From JBBTCJ01 sp038043285 (GTDB lineage Bacteria; Planctomycetota; Phycisphaerae; UBA1845): 23,982 nucleotides of DNA. The position numbers and the translations under genes are program-made. The stretch lies in the NCBI GenBank assembly GCA_038043285.1, contig JBBTCJ010000174.1, positions 1-23,982 of the forward strand. The letters are read 5' to 3'. Within the stretch, counting starts at the first letter, position 1. Each line of letters starts with the position of its first letter. Positions 7,201 through 14,544 of this stretch are shown here, one piece after another. The notes under the pieces are model-generated. The model was not told the DNA's origin, searched no databases, and saw nothing but the letters and a program-made list of their open reading frames with translations.

Positions 7201-8399
7201 ACGGAGCGCGTGGCTGCCACCAGGTTCTCGCCGTTGGGCATTCGGCCGGTCGCAAACAGGTGTTGCATTTCGGAATACTTCACGTTTTCAACGCCGGTGC
7301 CTCGGTTGCTGATGTAGGCCACCGGAACCCAGGCGCCCACGAAGTCGAATAAGGTGTCGGCGTCCGGGCTGCCCAGGTTCGTATTCAACGAATTCACGGT
7401 TCCGCCGAGGTTGCAGGCCTCAAGGCTCAAACAAGTCTGCGCCCCCAAACAGGCCTCGCCGGAGGGACAGTCCGCGTCGACCCGACAGGAGTTGGGTGTG
7501 ACGTTGCACGCGCCGGCCGGACACTGAAGATCGCCGCGGCAGGCCGTGCCGGTGCTGACGCTGCAATTCCCCGCTGCGCACTGGTCCTGCTCGGTGCATG
7601 AGTCGCCGCTGACCGCGCACGTGCCGCACTCGCGGGCGAGCGGCTGCAATTGGCTGACATATTTCGTCGAAGAGACAATGGAGTTCAGACCATAGCCGGG
7701 ATCCCCGGGGTTGGCGTTCCATTTGGGGGCGCCCACGCACTTCTGGCTGTCGCCGCAGTCTACGTCGGTGGTGCAGACCGGAGCTCCACCTGGCTGGCAC
7801 ACTCCCGCGCCTTCCTGTCGCACCGCCCAAGCGCTGGGAACGTCAAGGAAAGCAAATTCGATCTCGCACGGCTGTACCGGCGTGCCGCTGGCGTTGCCGT
7901 AGGGGCCTCCCCACTGGGTGACGCCTCCGGAGGCGTACGAGAACTGGTTGAAGATCCCTTTCTCGCCGGGTACGGAGATCGGAATGGCGTTGCACGTCTG
8001 GTTTTCCACGAACTCGTTGAACCCGTTGACCGAGCCGACCGAGCGATACTGAAACATCCAGTGGGTGTTGATGACGCCGCCCGGAGGCAGCCAGTTTTGC
8101 CCCAGGTTGTCCACAAACGGAAACGTGCTGAAGAACCCCGCCTTCCCGTCATTGTCGACGTCGATCCAGTCATTCGTGGACGTCGGCGAAAGGAAGAAAT
8201 CTACAAAGAGCGTCGCGCCGGCCCCGCTCACCTGTCCGCCCGTGACCGTCACCGACCCGGTCCCGGCGGGGAACGGGCTTCCAAAGATGCCGTGGTTGAT
8301 GCAGTCGTTGTTCGCTAGAGCCTCGCCTCGCACTACGCTCGATGATATTGCCGCAAGCGTCGCCGCGCACACTATCCTCCCGATACGTTGCGTTCTCAT
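4242..8399 (-). CDS. large secreted protein with PstS-like binding motifs, Cys-rich repeats and dockerin-like repeats
   Basis: 1385 residues with a signal peptide (1-29, cut near EALA). Two separated stretches resemble the phosphate-binding protein PstS. The first has SGAGATLF (58-65), YRSVGSVNG (118-126) and FAFLDVP (182-188). The second has ATRSVGSGTRNA (396-407), matching the RxDGSGT anion loop, then a GLGYTGFA-like segment (461-468) resembling PstS 'GAIGYVEYA'. Inserted at about 201-329, 505-533 and 620-714 are Cys repeats of the CxxDxDCPxGxxC kind, similar to Myxococcales-type Cys-rich repeats. The last 550 residues hold at least six Ca-binding dockerin/EF-hand-like units (near 833, 889, 1067, 1091, 1128, 1312), ending in a typical VLDIANGVDALK half-repeat. 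AAAGGAG lies 8 nt before the ATG. It probably binds phosphate or a phospho-ligand outside the cell; no Pst transporter genes are nearby. The CDS is certain; the PstS relationship is by motif only. Confidence 0.85.
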   Translation of the reverse strand: MRTQRIGRIVCAATLAAISSSVVRGEALANNDCINHGIFGSPFPAGTGSVTVTGGQVSGAGATLFVDFFLSPTSTNDWIDVDNDGKAGFFSTFPFVDNLGQNWLPPGGVINTHWMFQYRSVGSVNGFNEFVENQTCNAIPISVPGEKGIFNQFSYASGGVTQWGGPYGNASGTPVQPCEIEFAFLDVPSAWAVRQEGAGVCQPGGAPVCTTDVDCGDSQKCVGAPKWNANPGDPGYGLNSIVSSTKYVSQLQPLARECGTCAVSGDSCTEQDQCAAGNCSVSTGTACRGDLQCPAGACNVTPNSCRVDADCPSGEACLGAQTCLSLEACNLGGTVNSLNTNLGSPDADTLFDFVGAWVPVAYISNRGTGVENVKYSEMQHLFATGRMPNGENLVAATRSVGSGTRNAIMNSTGIDTSWGRGDNVGNENALTNSFNLGTGSQQTNGEGSSQVENAVEQWRLGLGYTGFAGNSRAVSDMRAGRYEVLNICKDVDANGNPLCDCTAQACPAGSKFCSKTTATSCTVNSDCPSGETCVAIDAATPNSGYVRPSISTVLDNCNACCGYQIGGSGSFVTRGDPKANLSPPESANPALDNQAVADYLNNVSGSIEDFVGNVFGKECQNTRVCSVTTATSCLADVDCPLGETCRPKSCTSDGNCTRKTCSVTGVTCAVDLDCPAATQTCLAAPGGNCSINSDPCDVDSDCNPVAQTCRADFCKSNLNSPGQFLATSFFLPAGVDCKQSLTDGMVYNPTSPLNQALQNFIRTSNDLQAGGDTPPFGSINPATGGRTPKRNSLTGSGQYSEGSVTGSYVYWNGSGFVTNFAAGTQMSVRNKIQGDFNEDGLRNLNDATEMVKAYYVPRSWQQSDAQATGSGSGSALGGMTFDNAIPEVIGDFDGEGNFTKEDLRYFVDGLAMSGGRLDRKGGAIAMDNAFAEWGRCVNDPSIPCRIDNDCVTRGVGGTCDLTDDYLPWADPSRQLLVPPASLGQDPTFMVPKDVNDPASPFLKTGATYKAGDFRADVAGQSPVPGAQPVGWDGFVDQKDITYCCRMARIGSWSNLNDAVYMDLSCDMNGDLEVNNDDVLELVGTILETVVGDVDLDGDYDAVDLATIQSSINGPNPCNADRSCGYEDGDLTCDGVVTEADLALVPILPEPSSTDKNRYISFVVAPSSAGQETAIRVQLASLNHVCSSTSAAANKTCASNANCPGGTCLVPFAGREGEYRYVNAILDGNNQPVFNCPDSQLLQSTFKCARLGCAPEYRDWAALTAGQALHVTGDSVVPSSIFRISSLPQAACQGNEALCLAASAEVEGRTAQWGDVDGSLQVNVLDVSKLVDKVKDLATGTFIKPRTQMQPSVPSSLANTNVLDIANGVDALKSKTYPFSGPSACP
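6258..6542 (-). repeat. cluster of Cys-rich repeats within the large secreted protein
   Basis: This part encodes residues 620-714, where Cys recurs about every 5-12 residues in units such as SCLADVDCPLGETC and TCAVDLDCPAATQTC. A near-copy (SCTVNSDCPSGETC) is encoded at 6801-6842, and a further cluster at 7413-7799. The units probably form small disulphide-bonded modules. Confidence 0.7.
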
Positions 8400-8547
8400 T
8401 CCTCGACTCCTTTTCCCCTTGGTAGGACGACCTGCTCTCCTTTTTCACTCAACGGTACAAAACCGCGTGCTTCCGTCGTATTCAGTTTCGGCAACTTATT
8501 CCTTGAAGACACCTCCATTCTCGCATCGCGACTGCGCCCATGAAGGA

Positions 8548-8576
8548 CCAGCCGCGTTCCGCGCCCCTACGGCTGG
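8548..8576 (-). terminator. hairpin overlapping the pseudopilin stop codon
   Basis: CCAGCCG and CGGCTGG arms (7 bp) separated by 15 nt span the stop codon of the pseudopilin gene. There is no T-tract, so terminator function is uncertain. Confidence 0.35.
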
Positions 8577-9646
8577 CCGGCGACGGAACCCATGTTCAGA
8601 ATCTGACTCTGTCCAGAAAGCGAGTAGTAGTGTGTGCCCCACTGCCGTCGAACGACGGACTCAAGTGGGGTCATGGACTCGACGTGTGAATCGCAGTAAA
8701 GGAAGTTAGCTGCTCCGCCGAATTTCTTGGAATAGATTTTGTCTGCGGTGGGATGGTGTCGCCCGACGGCGTTAATCTGTGGGACTCCCGAGGTGTAATC
8801 CAGGATGTTTGCCCGTTCGCGGACGTCCTTCAAGGGGAGCAAGCCGTAGAAGTCCTGGTCGTTAGGGAGACCGTACAGAAACCCGGGCGCATTGGGTGCC
8901 GCCGCGTATTCGTTCGCCCCCGAACCAACGTGAAAGAACGGATTGATCGGGCGGTGCGATTTGGAAAGAATCCCTCCCGGTCCCTCGACGCCCAGCCCCT
9001 TCCAGTTGTTGAGGTATTCCGTGGCGAGAATCGTGGAACCCGCATGCTTGATCGAGGGTTCTCGGACGAAGACGTTGACCCGCGAACCGCCCGACAGCGT
9101 GGTGTTGAACTTGTTGCGCGGCATGATCGCCGCATTGGCGCCATAAGCGATCCGCGGGGCCTGCTTGTCGACGCGATCGCTGGCTCCCCTATCGCCCTGG
9201 TCGTCAACCTGGCGTTCTTCCCAGTCTTCGCGTTTTAAGCCCGGGTTGGTTCGGGGCGCGCCGCCGTGTTCAAAGTCGGGACACTGAAACGCCTTGTCAT
9301 TGACCTCGCCGCTGTCGTATAGAAAATACGACCAGTGCATGTAGCCGTACTCTCGTCCCTCGCTCTGAGTCTCCGGTGCCCAGCGCCCGTCGGCGTCGGA
9401 CGGATACACGTATGAGGGGGGATAGACGCCCTTCGAGGAGTAGAGGTAATCCGACATGGCCAGTCCGACGTGATGAAGATTTGTGGAGCATGAAACTGCC
9501 TTGGCATGGTCCCTGGCCTTCCGCAAACTCGGGAGGAGAATGCCGATCAGGAGAAGAATCACCGCGATGACTACCATCAACTCGATGAGGGTAAAGGCGC
9601 AGCGGCGTCTGGTTTGAACAACGGATCTTCGTGCGATCGGCGGCAT
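8567..9646 (-). CDS. type II secretion-like pseudopilin (prepilin-type N-methylation protein, H-X9-DG type)
   Basis: 359 residues with a class III prepilin leader. A 17-residue Arg-rich leader ends in Ala, then comes FTLIELMVVIAVILLLIGIL (18-37), with Glu22 at mature position +5 and a hydrophobic helix. The residue before the cut is Ala instead of the usual Gly, which prepilin peptidase tolerates. The helix continues as PSLRKARDHAKAVSC and a large globular domain follows, ending in FLYCDSHVESM, a variant of the H-X9-DG motif common in the hugely expanded planctomycete pseudopilin families. Such proteins are anchored in the inner membrane and are thought to act in type II secretion or surface structures. 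GGAG lies 9 nt before the ATG. It sits between genes for secreted proteins, on the same strand, but gaps of about 170 and 500 nt suggest its own transcription unit. Confidence 0.92.
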   Translation of the reverse strand: MPPIARRSVVQTRRRCAFTLIELMVVIAVILLLIGILLPSLRKARDHAKAVSCSTNLHHVGLAMSDYLYSSKGVYPPSYVYPSDADGRWAPETQSEGREYGYMHWSYFLYDSGEVNDKAFQCPDFEHGGAPRTNPGLKREDWEERQVDDQGDRGASDRVDKQAPRIAYGANAAIMPRNKFNTTLSGGSRVNVFVREPSIKHAGSTILATEYLNNWKGLGVEGPGGILSKSHRPINPFFHVGSGANEYAAAPNAPGFLYGLPNDQDFYGLLPLKDVRERANILDYTSGVPQINAVGRHHPTADKIYSKKFGGAANFLYCDSHVESMTPLESVVRRQWGTHYYSLSGQSQILNMGSVAGQP

Positions 9647-10142
9647 TGGTATCTACTCCGTGGCCATCAATGGATCAGGTTCCGTTTCAGCAATCGCGCG
9701 ACACGTCGCGGGCACGCGCAACGCACGCACGCCGGAAGACAAGGCCGTTGCTTCGGGTGTCGGTGTCATCCGCTGGACTCGGAGCGACACGGCAAGGGTG
9801 ATCTCGCACGACGTTCAGGAGCGGCTTCGCGCCCCAACTATCCGCCTCTCCACCAGACCGTTTACCGATGATCGATCCGGGGTTCCCAGGCCTCAGGGAG
9901 GGCCCCGCGGAACCCCCCCCAAGGCGCAAAGGAAAGACCCCAAGTATTGCGTTGCGCGTCGTGCCGCCGCACGTCGTGGCCGCGCCGCTCACAGCACGGA
10001 GGGACAGTAGAGGGGGCAAATTAAGAAATTGTGTCAGCCACGTTAGTTTTGCGACAAATCCACTGGGAAACTGAGCGGCCTGCGCAGGAACGCCGGCGCC
10101 GCAGAAGCAAACGACATGGAGGGCTGGACCGTGCGATGAGGA
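9647..10142. other. 496-nt intergenic region with dyads, no gene seen
   Basis: No supportable reading frame was found. It holds a compact dyad CGCGAC-AC-GTCGCG at 9697-9710, about 50 nt before the pseudopilin start, and a larger inverted repeat at 9879-9916. The part at 10019-10070 is unusually A+T-rich for the window. Confidence 0.5.
9879..9916. repeat. nested inverted repeat, possible terminator of the upstream membrane-protein gene
   Basis: GGGGTTCC (9879-9886) pairs with GGAACCCC (9909-9916), and inside it GGCC (9889-9892) pairs with GGCC (9901-9904). It lies about 230 nt past the stop of the membrane-protein gene on the minus strand and lacks a T-tract, so the role is open. Confidence 0.4.
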
Positions 10143-11087
10143 CTAGAACCGCACCCTGAATACGGGACTGACAGCGTAGGCCGCCGCCATTGAGAGAATG
10201 AACAGCGAGAGCACCCACCAGTCTGCGCCGTGGAACCAATGTGTTTCGTGGGGGTACTCGATGTCGATGCTCCGGACGCCGGTGGCGCCGGGCAGCGACG
10301 ACTCAGCCGGGTGCAGGAGCTGGTCGACCCACGCCCTGCCGGGGCGTTTGGCGCTGACGCGAGTCATTTCACTTCCCACGACGACCTCTTTGTCGATCGA
10401 CGACCCGCCGACCGCGATCTTCAAGAAGTGTCGCCCGGGCTGCACGGCGCGGATGCGGCAGGCCGCGTCGCCTCGTCCCGCGATCGGTGGGATCTCCAGC
10501 GAAAGTCCCGCGGGCGATTCGACGCCGACTCCCCGCGCGTTCGACGACGGATCGGCGAGCGCGATGCGAACGACGGCGGACTCCCCGACCTGCAGCGGCC
10601 GCCACTGATATCGCAAGCCCATCTGCCCCAGCGTCATGGTCACCGGAAGCGCGAGGCAAAGGATGGGCACGAGAACGTATCGTTGCAGGCGAAGGATCGC
10701 CCACAGGATGCGCCCCTGGCAACGGAACGCCACACCCAGATCATCCTTGAACAACTTCAGCGCCAGCAGATTGGCCTTGATGTCGTCCTTGGCGCGGGAG
10801 ATGCCTCTCTGATTCGAGAGGAATCCAAAGCAGGGGACCATCACGATCCCCAGGGCGACCGATAGAACCGAAAGCCCCAGCCACCGCGGTAGAAACGAAA
10901 AAACCCCGAACACCAGGTTGCCCAGCACGGTGAACACCGGGTTGAGGATGGATAGAACGGGAGAAAGCAGCGGGTTCAGCAGCCAAGCCATCGAATGAAA
11001 TGACCATTCGACGGCGGCGACCATCGCCGACCAGCAAAACTGGACGGTTTCCCCGCCCCAAAGCAGCAGTCCGTTGAGAGGTTCCAT
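10143..11087 (-). CDS. conserved membrane protein with YidC/EMC3-like topology and an extracytoplasmic domain
   Basis: 314 residues of no named family that I can assign with certainty. An N-terminal part rich in aromatic hydrophobic stretches (1-65) precedes a helix at about 71-92. Next comes a charged segment (NQRGISRAKDDIKANLLALKLFKDD, read in two halves around residue 105) and a second helix at about 135-157. The hairpin of two helices joined by a basic, coiled-coil-like cytosolic segment recalls the YidC/Oxa1/EMC3 (DUF106) insertase superfamily; this is inference from layout, not a search. Residues about 160-285 look like an extracytoplasmic beta domain (PLQVGESAVVRIAL), followed by a last helix (about 290-308). 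The Ile-Lys-Ala...Leu-Phe-Lys-Asp-Asp pattern is one I associate with uncharacterised planctomycete proteins. It follows the large PPC-protein gene by 89 nt on the same strand, possibly in one transcript. Confidence 0.78.
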   Translation of the reverse strand: MEPLNGLLLWGGETVQFCWSAMVAAVEWSFHSMAWLLNPLLSPVLSILNPVFTVLGNLVFGVFSFLPRWLGLSVLSVALGIVMVPCFGFLSNQRGISRAKDDIKANLLALKLFKDDLGVAFRCQGRILWAILRLQRYVLVPILCLALPVTMTLGQMGLRYQWRPLQVGESAVVRIALADPSSNARGVGVESPAGLSLEIPPIAGRGDAACRIRAVQPGRHFLKIAVGGSSIDKEVVVGSEMTRVSAKRPGRAWVDQLLHPAESSLPGATGVRSIDIEYPHETHWFHGADWWVLSLFILSMAAAYAVSPVFRVRF

Positions 11088-11176
11088 GGCGCCAACGAGA
11101 GCGCATGGTAGTCGATCCTCGCCGCTTCGCCCACACCCGCTCGGTGGTGCGAAAGGCCGAACCTCGCTTCACCTGC

Positions 11177-13690
11177 TCACGGCAGCGGACACGTCGTCCC
11201 GCCCGTTGGTCGCGCCGTCCCGTTCCACGGCATCCACGCGTCCGCTCCAATCAGCAGGCCGATCTCGGTCAGGATGTCGAGCGGTGAGACGAGGTTCGAA
11301 CGGTCGATGTCGCAGCTCCGCGCCCCCCAAGGCACGATACAGGAGTTCCGCAGGCAACAGTCGATCAGCTTCTGGACGTCCGTGGCGTTTGCCTGGACGT
11401 CGCCATTGACGTTGGCCGGATGAGGTCGGTACTCGACGAAGCTCCCGTCGCCGCGATAAGAGATCGTCGTCGCCTGCCCCGCGGGGACGGCGTGGTCCAG
11501 CACAAGCTCGTAAATGCCGTTGCCCTGATAGGTTGTCGTCTGGATGTTGTTCGCCCCCAGGGTCGGATCGGCGGAGGTCTCGCAGAGTTCAAAGCAGTGC
11601 TCGGCACCCGCCAGACGAGGAATCAACAGCACGCGAATCGCTTCGCGAACGGATCCCGGCTCTCCGGGCGATCCAATTCCCTGCCGCGGCAGCGGTGCAT
11701 CGGCGGCGTACGGCTGCCGCGCATCCACCGTCCGATTCGGCGGATCGGCGCTGTTCAGCGTGGCCGCCGGACACGCTTCACATGCGTCGTCTACCCCCGA
11801 TCCATTCGCGTCACCCAGGCAGAGCGACCCCGGCCCCAGCGGCGTGCCCGAGTTCTGCGTGCAGACGTCGGGCGCCGCCAGCGCGCAGCCAAACAGTGAA
11901 CCCGGCGTGCCCGGAGTCACGCAGCAAGCGTTCTTGCATTTCCTGATGTTGACCAAGTAGTTGCCCACCGTGCCGGCGTGCCCCGCGATCCGGATCTTGT
12001 AGTTCGTGCCTTCCACAACGTTCAGTTCCAGTTTGGAAGCCACTCCGCAACTATCGTCATTGCATGCCAGTTGTGTGCCGCCGCACGCGTCGAACACCGC
12101 AAGAGTAGTGTCGAATGGGCTACCGCAGGTTTCGATGGCGGCCCGCCCAGTGCACTCCGCCGTCCAGCAGAGCCACACGTCCTTGGTGTCTGAAGTGCCG
12201 CACGAGGTCACGTCCGTCCCGGTGGCGGCGACGGTAGTCCCGACGACCGTCGTTCCCGTCGAGATGGACACGCAGCTTCCGCACGCGTCATTCGGCGGCG
12301 GGAAGATCGGGCACGCGAAAGCGGGGCAGGTCTGGCCTTGATGCCAGCTTCCGGCCAGTGCCGTGCAATCCGGCTCGGTGAACGTTCCCGCGCAACTCGA
12401 ACCGATGCAGCACGCGCCTTCAGGCGCGCCGGCCTCATCGCAACTCAGAGAGATCAGTCCGGTTCCCTGGAAGCCCTGGTATCCGCCAACGCGGATGACG
12501 TACGAGTGCCCCGCCGACGCGGGAATCGTCAGCAGCGAACGCAAGGCCCCGCAGCCATCGTCGTCGCATCCAATCGGAGCGATGGTTGGTGGACAACGAC
12601 CGAAGCCGTCGTACACCGCGACTTTCGTGTCGAAGGTTGCGTTGCACAGATTGACCGTCAAGGTTCCGGTGCAGGTGGCTGCGTAGGTGTACCAGATGTC
12701 GGAGCCGATGTCCGAATATCCCGAGAAGGCGCAGGCGGTCGGTTCCTCCGGACCGTCCGTGGTCGCCCCCAGCGTGGAAAACGTATGCGTCCCGTTGCCG
12801 ATGGGGATAGGGTTCGCACAGTCGTCGTTGGGCACGGTCACCGACTTCTCGATCAGAATGTCCAGTTGCACTCCGTTGATCCCCAGGCCCGATCCGTCCG
12901 GGAGCCGAATGCTGACGAATCCGTTCCACGGCGAGGGGAGGAAGCTGGTGACGTCGAACGGTCCCTGGCTGATCTGCCCGTTGGTAAAGAACGTGATCGA
13001 GGCCGCCGAGACCACGTCCATGCCCTCCCACGAGAGCAGGTCGTCGAGGCCGATGGTGAAACAGGCATCCGTCAGCAGCACCCCCTCGAACGCGATTCCG
13101 CCGGGGAACAGGTCCGTACCGGGGGCGGAGTTGGTGGTGATGCGGATCAGCCTGTTGCCGCTCGGCTGCCCGGTGTCCGACTCCCCCACCGTCGGAATGG
13201 TTAGAAAGAGGTCTGTCCGGATGGCCTCGATGTTGCCGTCGAAGGTGACAATGTCATCAGGCGCGCCGGGAAGATTGAAGTGGTAAATCGGGAAACACGT
13301 CACTGGGTCCGGACCGGCGCCGTCAATATCCGCGCCGACTTGATGATGGACGCTGTAGGTTGTGCCGCTGGGCGACGCGATGATCGGCGTCATCGGCTCG
13401 TACAGCGAGCCGTCCAACGTACGAAAGGGACAGTCGCCGTCGCAGCCGGACTCCAACCGCCAGCCGTCCTGCTGAATCACGTCTGTGCGAAGTTGTTTCC
13501 GCGAATCGATCCATTGCCCATCGACGGTGATGACCGCGGTTTCGCCCCCCTTGGCCACGCGGCGTGTGGACCGGTCCCGCTCGTACGCCGGCGTTTGACA
13601 GAATGCCGGGCCGGCGATCGCCGACGCCAGCAGAATTGCCACGATCCCGAGGCACTTGCCGCCTTGACGTTCCTTCCCCCCACCGTTCAT
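11177..13690 (-). CDS. secreted multidomain protein with two PPC-like domains and a dockerin-like C-terminus
   Basis: 837 residues. A signal peptide (LGIVAILLASAIAGPAFCQ, about 14-32) follows a basic N-terminus. An unassigned domain (about 45-285) comes next. Two similar beta-sandwich repeats then begin with NDDC (288) and NDAC (467): each has a WYTY/WLCW strand, a 'FDTxxAVxD' strand (353-361, 526-534), a CDDDGC/CNDDSC turn and a G-N/G-T-Y end. These match the bacterial pre-peptidase C-terminal (PPC) type. A Cys-rich linker and a LGDANGSGVDDAC calcium-like loop (625-637) follow, then a dockerin-like pair at 760-815 (NVNGDVQANATDVQKLID, CDIDRSNLVSPLDILTE). The frame extends 37 codons upstream, but I chose the ATG at 13690 because it gives a clean signal peptide and has GGGGGAG 5 nt before it. 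The enzymatic role, if any, is unknown; adhesion or binding of polymers outside the cell is likely. Confidence 0.88.
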   Translation of the reverse strand: MNGGGKERQGGKCLGIVAILLASAIAGPAFCQTPAYERDRSTRRVAKGGETAVITVDGQWIDSRKQLRTDVIQQDGWRLESGCDGDCPFRTLDGSLYEPMTPIIASPSGTTYSVHHQVGADIDGAGPDPVTCFPIYHFNLPGAPDDIVTFDGNIEAIRTDLFLTIPTVGESDTGQPSGNRLIRITTNSAPGTDLFPGGIAFEGVLLTDACFTIGLDDLLSWEGMDVVSAASITFFTNGQISQGPFDVTSFLPSPWNGFVSIRLPDGSGLGINGVQLDILIEKSVTVPNDDCANPIPIGNGTHTFSTLGATTDGPEEPTACAFSGYSDIGSDIWYTYAATCTGTLTVNLCNATFDTKVAVYDGFGRCPPTIAPIGCDDDGCGALRSLLTIPASAGHSYVIRVGGYQGFQGTGLISLSCDEAGAPEGACCIGSSCAGTFTEPDCTALAGSWHQGQTCPAFACPIFPPPNDACGSCVSISTGTTVVGTTVAATGTDVTSCGTSDTKDVWLCWTAECTGRAAIETCGSPFDTTLAVFDACGGTQLACNDDSCGVASKLELNVVEGTNYKIRIAGHAGTVGNYLVNIRKCKNACCVTPGTPGSLFGCALAAPDVCTQNSGTPLGPGSLCLGDANGSGVDDACEACPAATLNSADPPNRTVDARQPYAADAPLPRQGIGSPGEPGSVREAIRVLLIPRLAGAEHCFELCETSADPTLGANNIQTTTYQGNGIYELVLDHAVPAGQATTISYRGDGSFVEYRPHPANVNGDVQANATDVQKLIDCCLRNSCIVPWGARSCDIDRSNLVSPLDILTEIGLLIGADAWMPWNGTARPTGGTTCPLP

Positions 13691-13927
13691 CGCTTCTCCC
13701 CCTGACGGCTCGGTTCCGCCGATCAGCCCGCCGACACGCATTTCCAACTTGCGGCGTGAGCGATCGACAGGCCGATTCGTCCATAACCCGGACGACGCCA
13801 CGGCCTGAAGCCGGGCAAACCCGCGGATGATTCCTCCGCGCTCGGTTGGCCGTTCGTCCCCCGACGAGAAATTGATACCCCAACGGGATCGCTGCCGGGC
13901 CGATAACCACGGCGCGTTCCTTCGATC

Positions 13928-13956
13928 ATTCTATGATAGGCGCCCCGCCGTCTCAA
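13928..13956 (-). promoter_or_regulatory. sigma70-like promoter for the PPC-protein gene
   Basis: The minus strand reads TTGAGA (13956-13951), a 17-nt spacer, then TAGAAT (13933-13928). Each hexamer has one mismatch to consensus and the spacer is ideal. The start would fall near 13921, giving a leader of about 230 nt before the ATG at 13690. Confidence 0.6.
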
Positions 13957-14037
13957 TCCACTGTTTGATGAGGCTACGCAAACGGAGGCATCATGCGGTG
14001 GACCGTCATTCCAAGGTTACCGAAGGCCCAAGCCCTT

Positions 14038-14058
14038 ATTCTGAGCGCAACGAAGAAT
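14038..14058. repeat. short inverted repeat of the dispersed 'ATTCTGAGCG...GAAGAAT' type
   Basis: ATTCT and AGAAT flank GAGCGCAACGA. I recall very similar intergenic sequences scattered in other bacterial genomes, including high-GC environmental ones. Only one copy is visible in this window, so repeat status is inferred from memory. Confidence 0.4.
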
Positions 14059-14064
14059 CTCGGC

Positions 14065-14077
14065 CGCCCTGAGGGCG
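14065..14077 (-). terminator. hairpin directly after usp
   Basis: CGCCCT and AGGGCG form a near-perfect palindrome that begins 1 nt past the usp stop codon on the minus strand. A moderately T-rich stretch follows. Possible end of the mntH-usp transcript. Confidence 0.4.
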
Positions 14078-14078
14078 A

Positions 14079-14528
14079 TTATGGGGCCTTGGAGCTGCAG
14101 GTCGGTGCCGAGGCGCGGACGAAAAGGAGAGGGATGTCCGTTCGATGCCGCACCTGGTTCGCTACGCTGCCGAGTACCATGTCCTTCACCAGGCGGTGCC
14201 CATGTGTTGCCATGGCGATGAGGTCGCACCGCTCTTTCTCGGCCAAGGCCAGGATCGCATCGGCAGGGTCACCGCAGGCCAGTTGCACGCTCACGTCAAG
14301 TCCAACTCGGAGCAATGCGACTCGACGTTCATCCAGGTAGGCGCGGTCCCGCAGCATTTCCTCGGAATCCGCGAGGTCGAGTTGCTCCTGATTGCGGGCC
14401 GCAAACCCATCGGCCACGTGGACCAGCAGAAGCTTCGCTCCCGTCAGGCGGGCAAGCGCCTGGATATGCTCCAGAATTGTTGCGTCCGCCGCCGAATTCT
14501 CCAGCGGCACGAGAATCTTACGGTACAT
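14079..14528 (-). CDS. universal stress protein, UspA family
   Basis: 149 residues, the normal size of a single Usp domain. It opens with MYRKILVPLE, the first beta strand, and has the second strand LLLVHVADG (33-41) and the central CDLIAMATHGH (101-111). The nucleotide loop is ATHG-9X-GS (107-121), close to the family pattern G-2X-G-9X-G(S/T) but with Ala107 for the first Gly. Usp proteins of the ATP-binding class act in the cytoplasm in stress survival; their precise targets are mostly unknown. It starts 16 nt after the mntH stop on the same strand, so the two are almost certainly one operon, suggesting a link between manganese uptake and stress tolerance. AGGATGACGTCGC before the ATG is a weak ribosome-binding site, which fits translational coupling. 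Confidence 0.9.
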   Translation of the reverse strand: MYRKILVPLENSAADATILEHIQALARLTGAKLLLVHVADGFAARNQEQLDLADSEEMLRDRAYLDERRVALLRVGLDVSVQLACGDPADAILALAEKERCDLIAMATHGHRLVKDMVLGSVANQVRHRTDIPLLFVRASAPTCSSKAP

Positions 14529-14544
14529 GCGACGTCATCCTACG

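Larger units (their letters stand above)
13691..14078. other. 388-nt intergenic region, promoter and leader of the PPC-protein gene
   Basis: No gene is supported here. On the minus strand it contains a sigma70-like promoter, a leader of about 230 nt, and near usp a short dispersed-type repeat and hairpin. Confidence 0.5.

Noticed and set aside
6126..7352. long plus-strand open frames opposite the large secreted-protein gene (also 4593-5879 and 12338-13204)
   Set aside because: These are antisense shadows of a high-GC gene; the minus strand has the signal peptide, Cys repeats and dockerin units.
13691..13801. 37-codon upstream extension of the PPC-protein gene
   Set aside because: It would place the signal peptide far inside the protein; the ATG at 13690 has a strong ribosome-binding site and a normal signal peptide.
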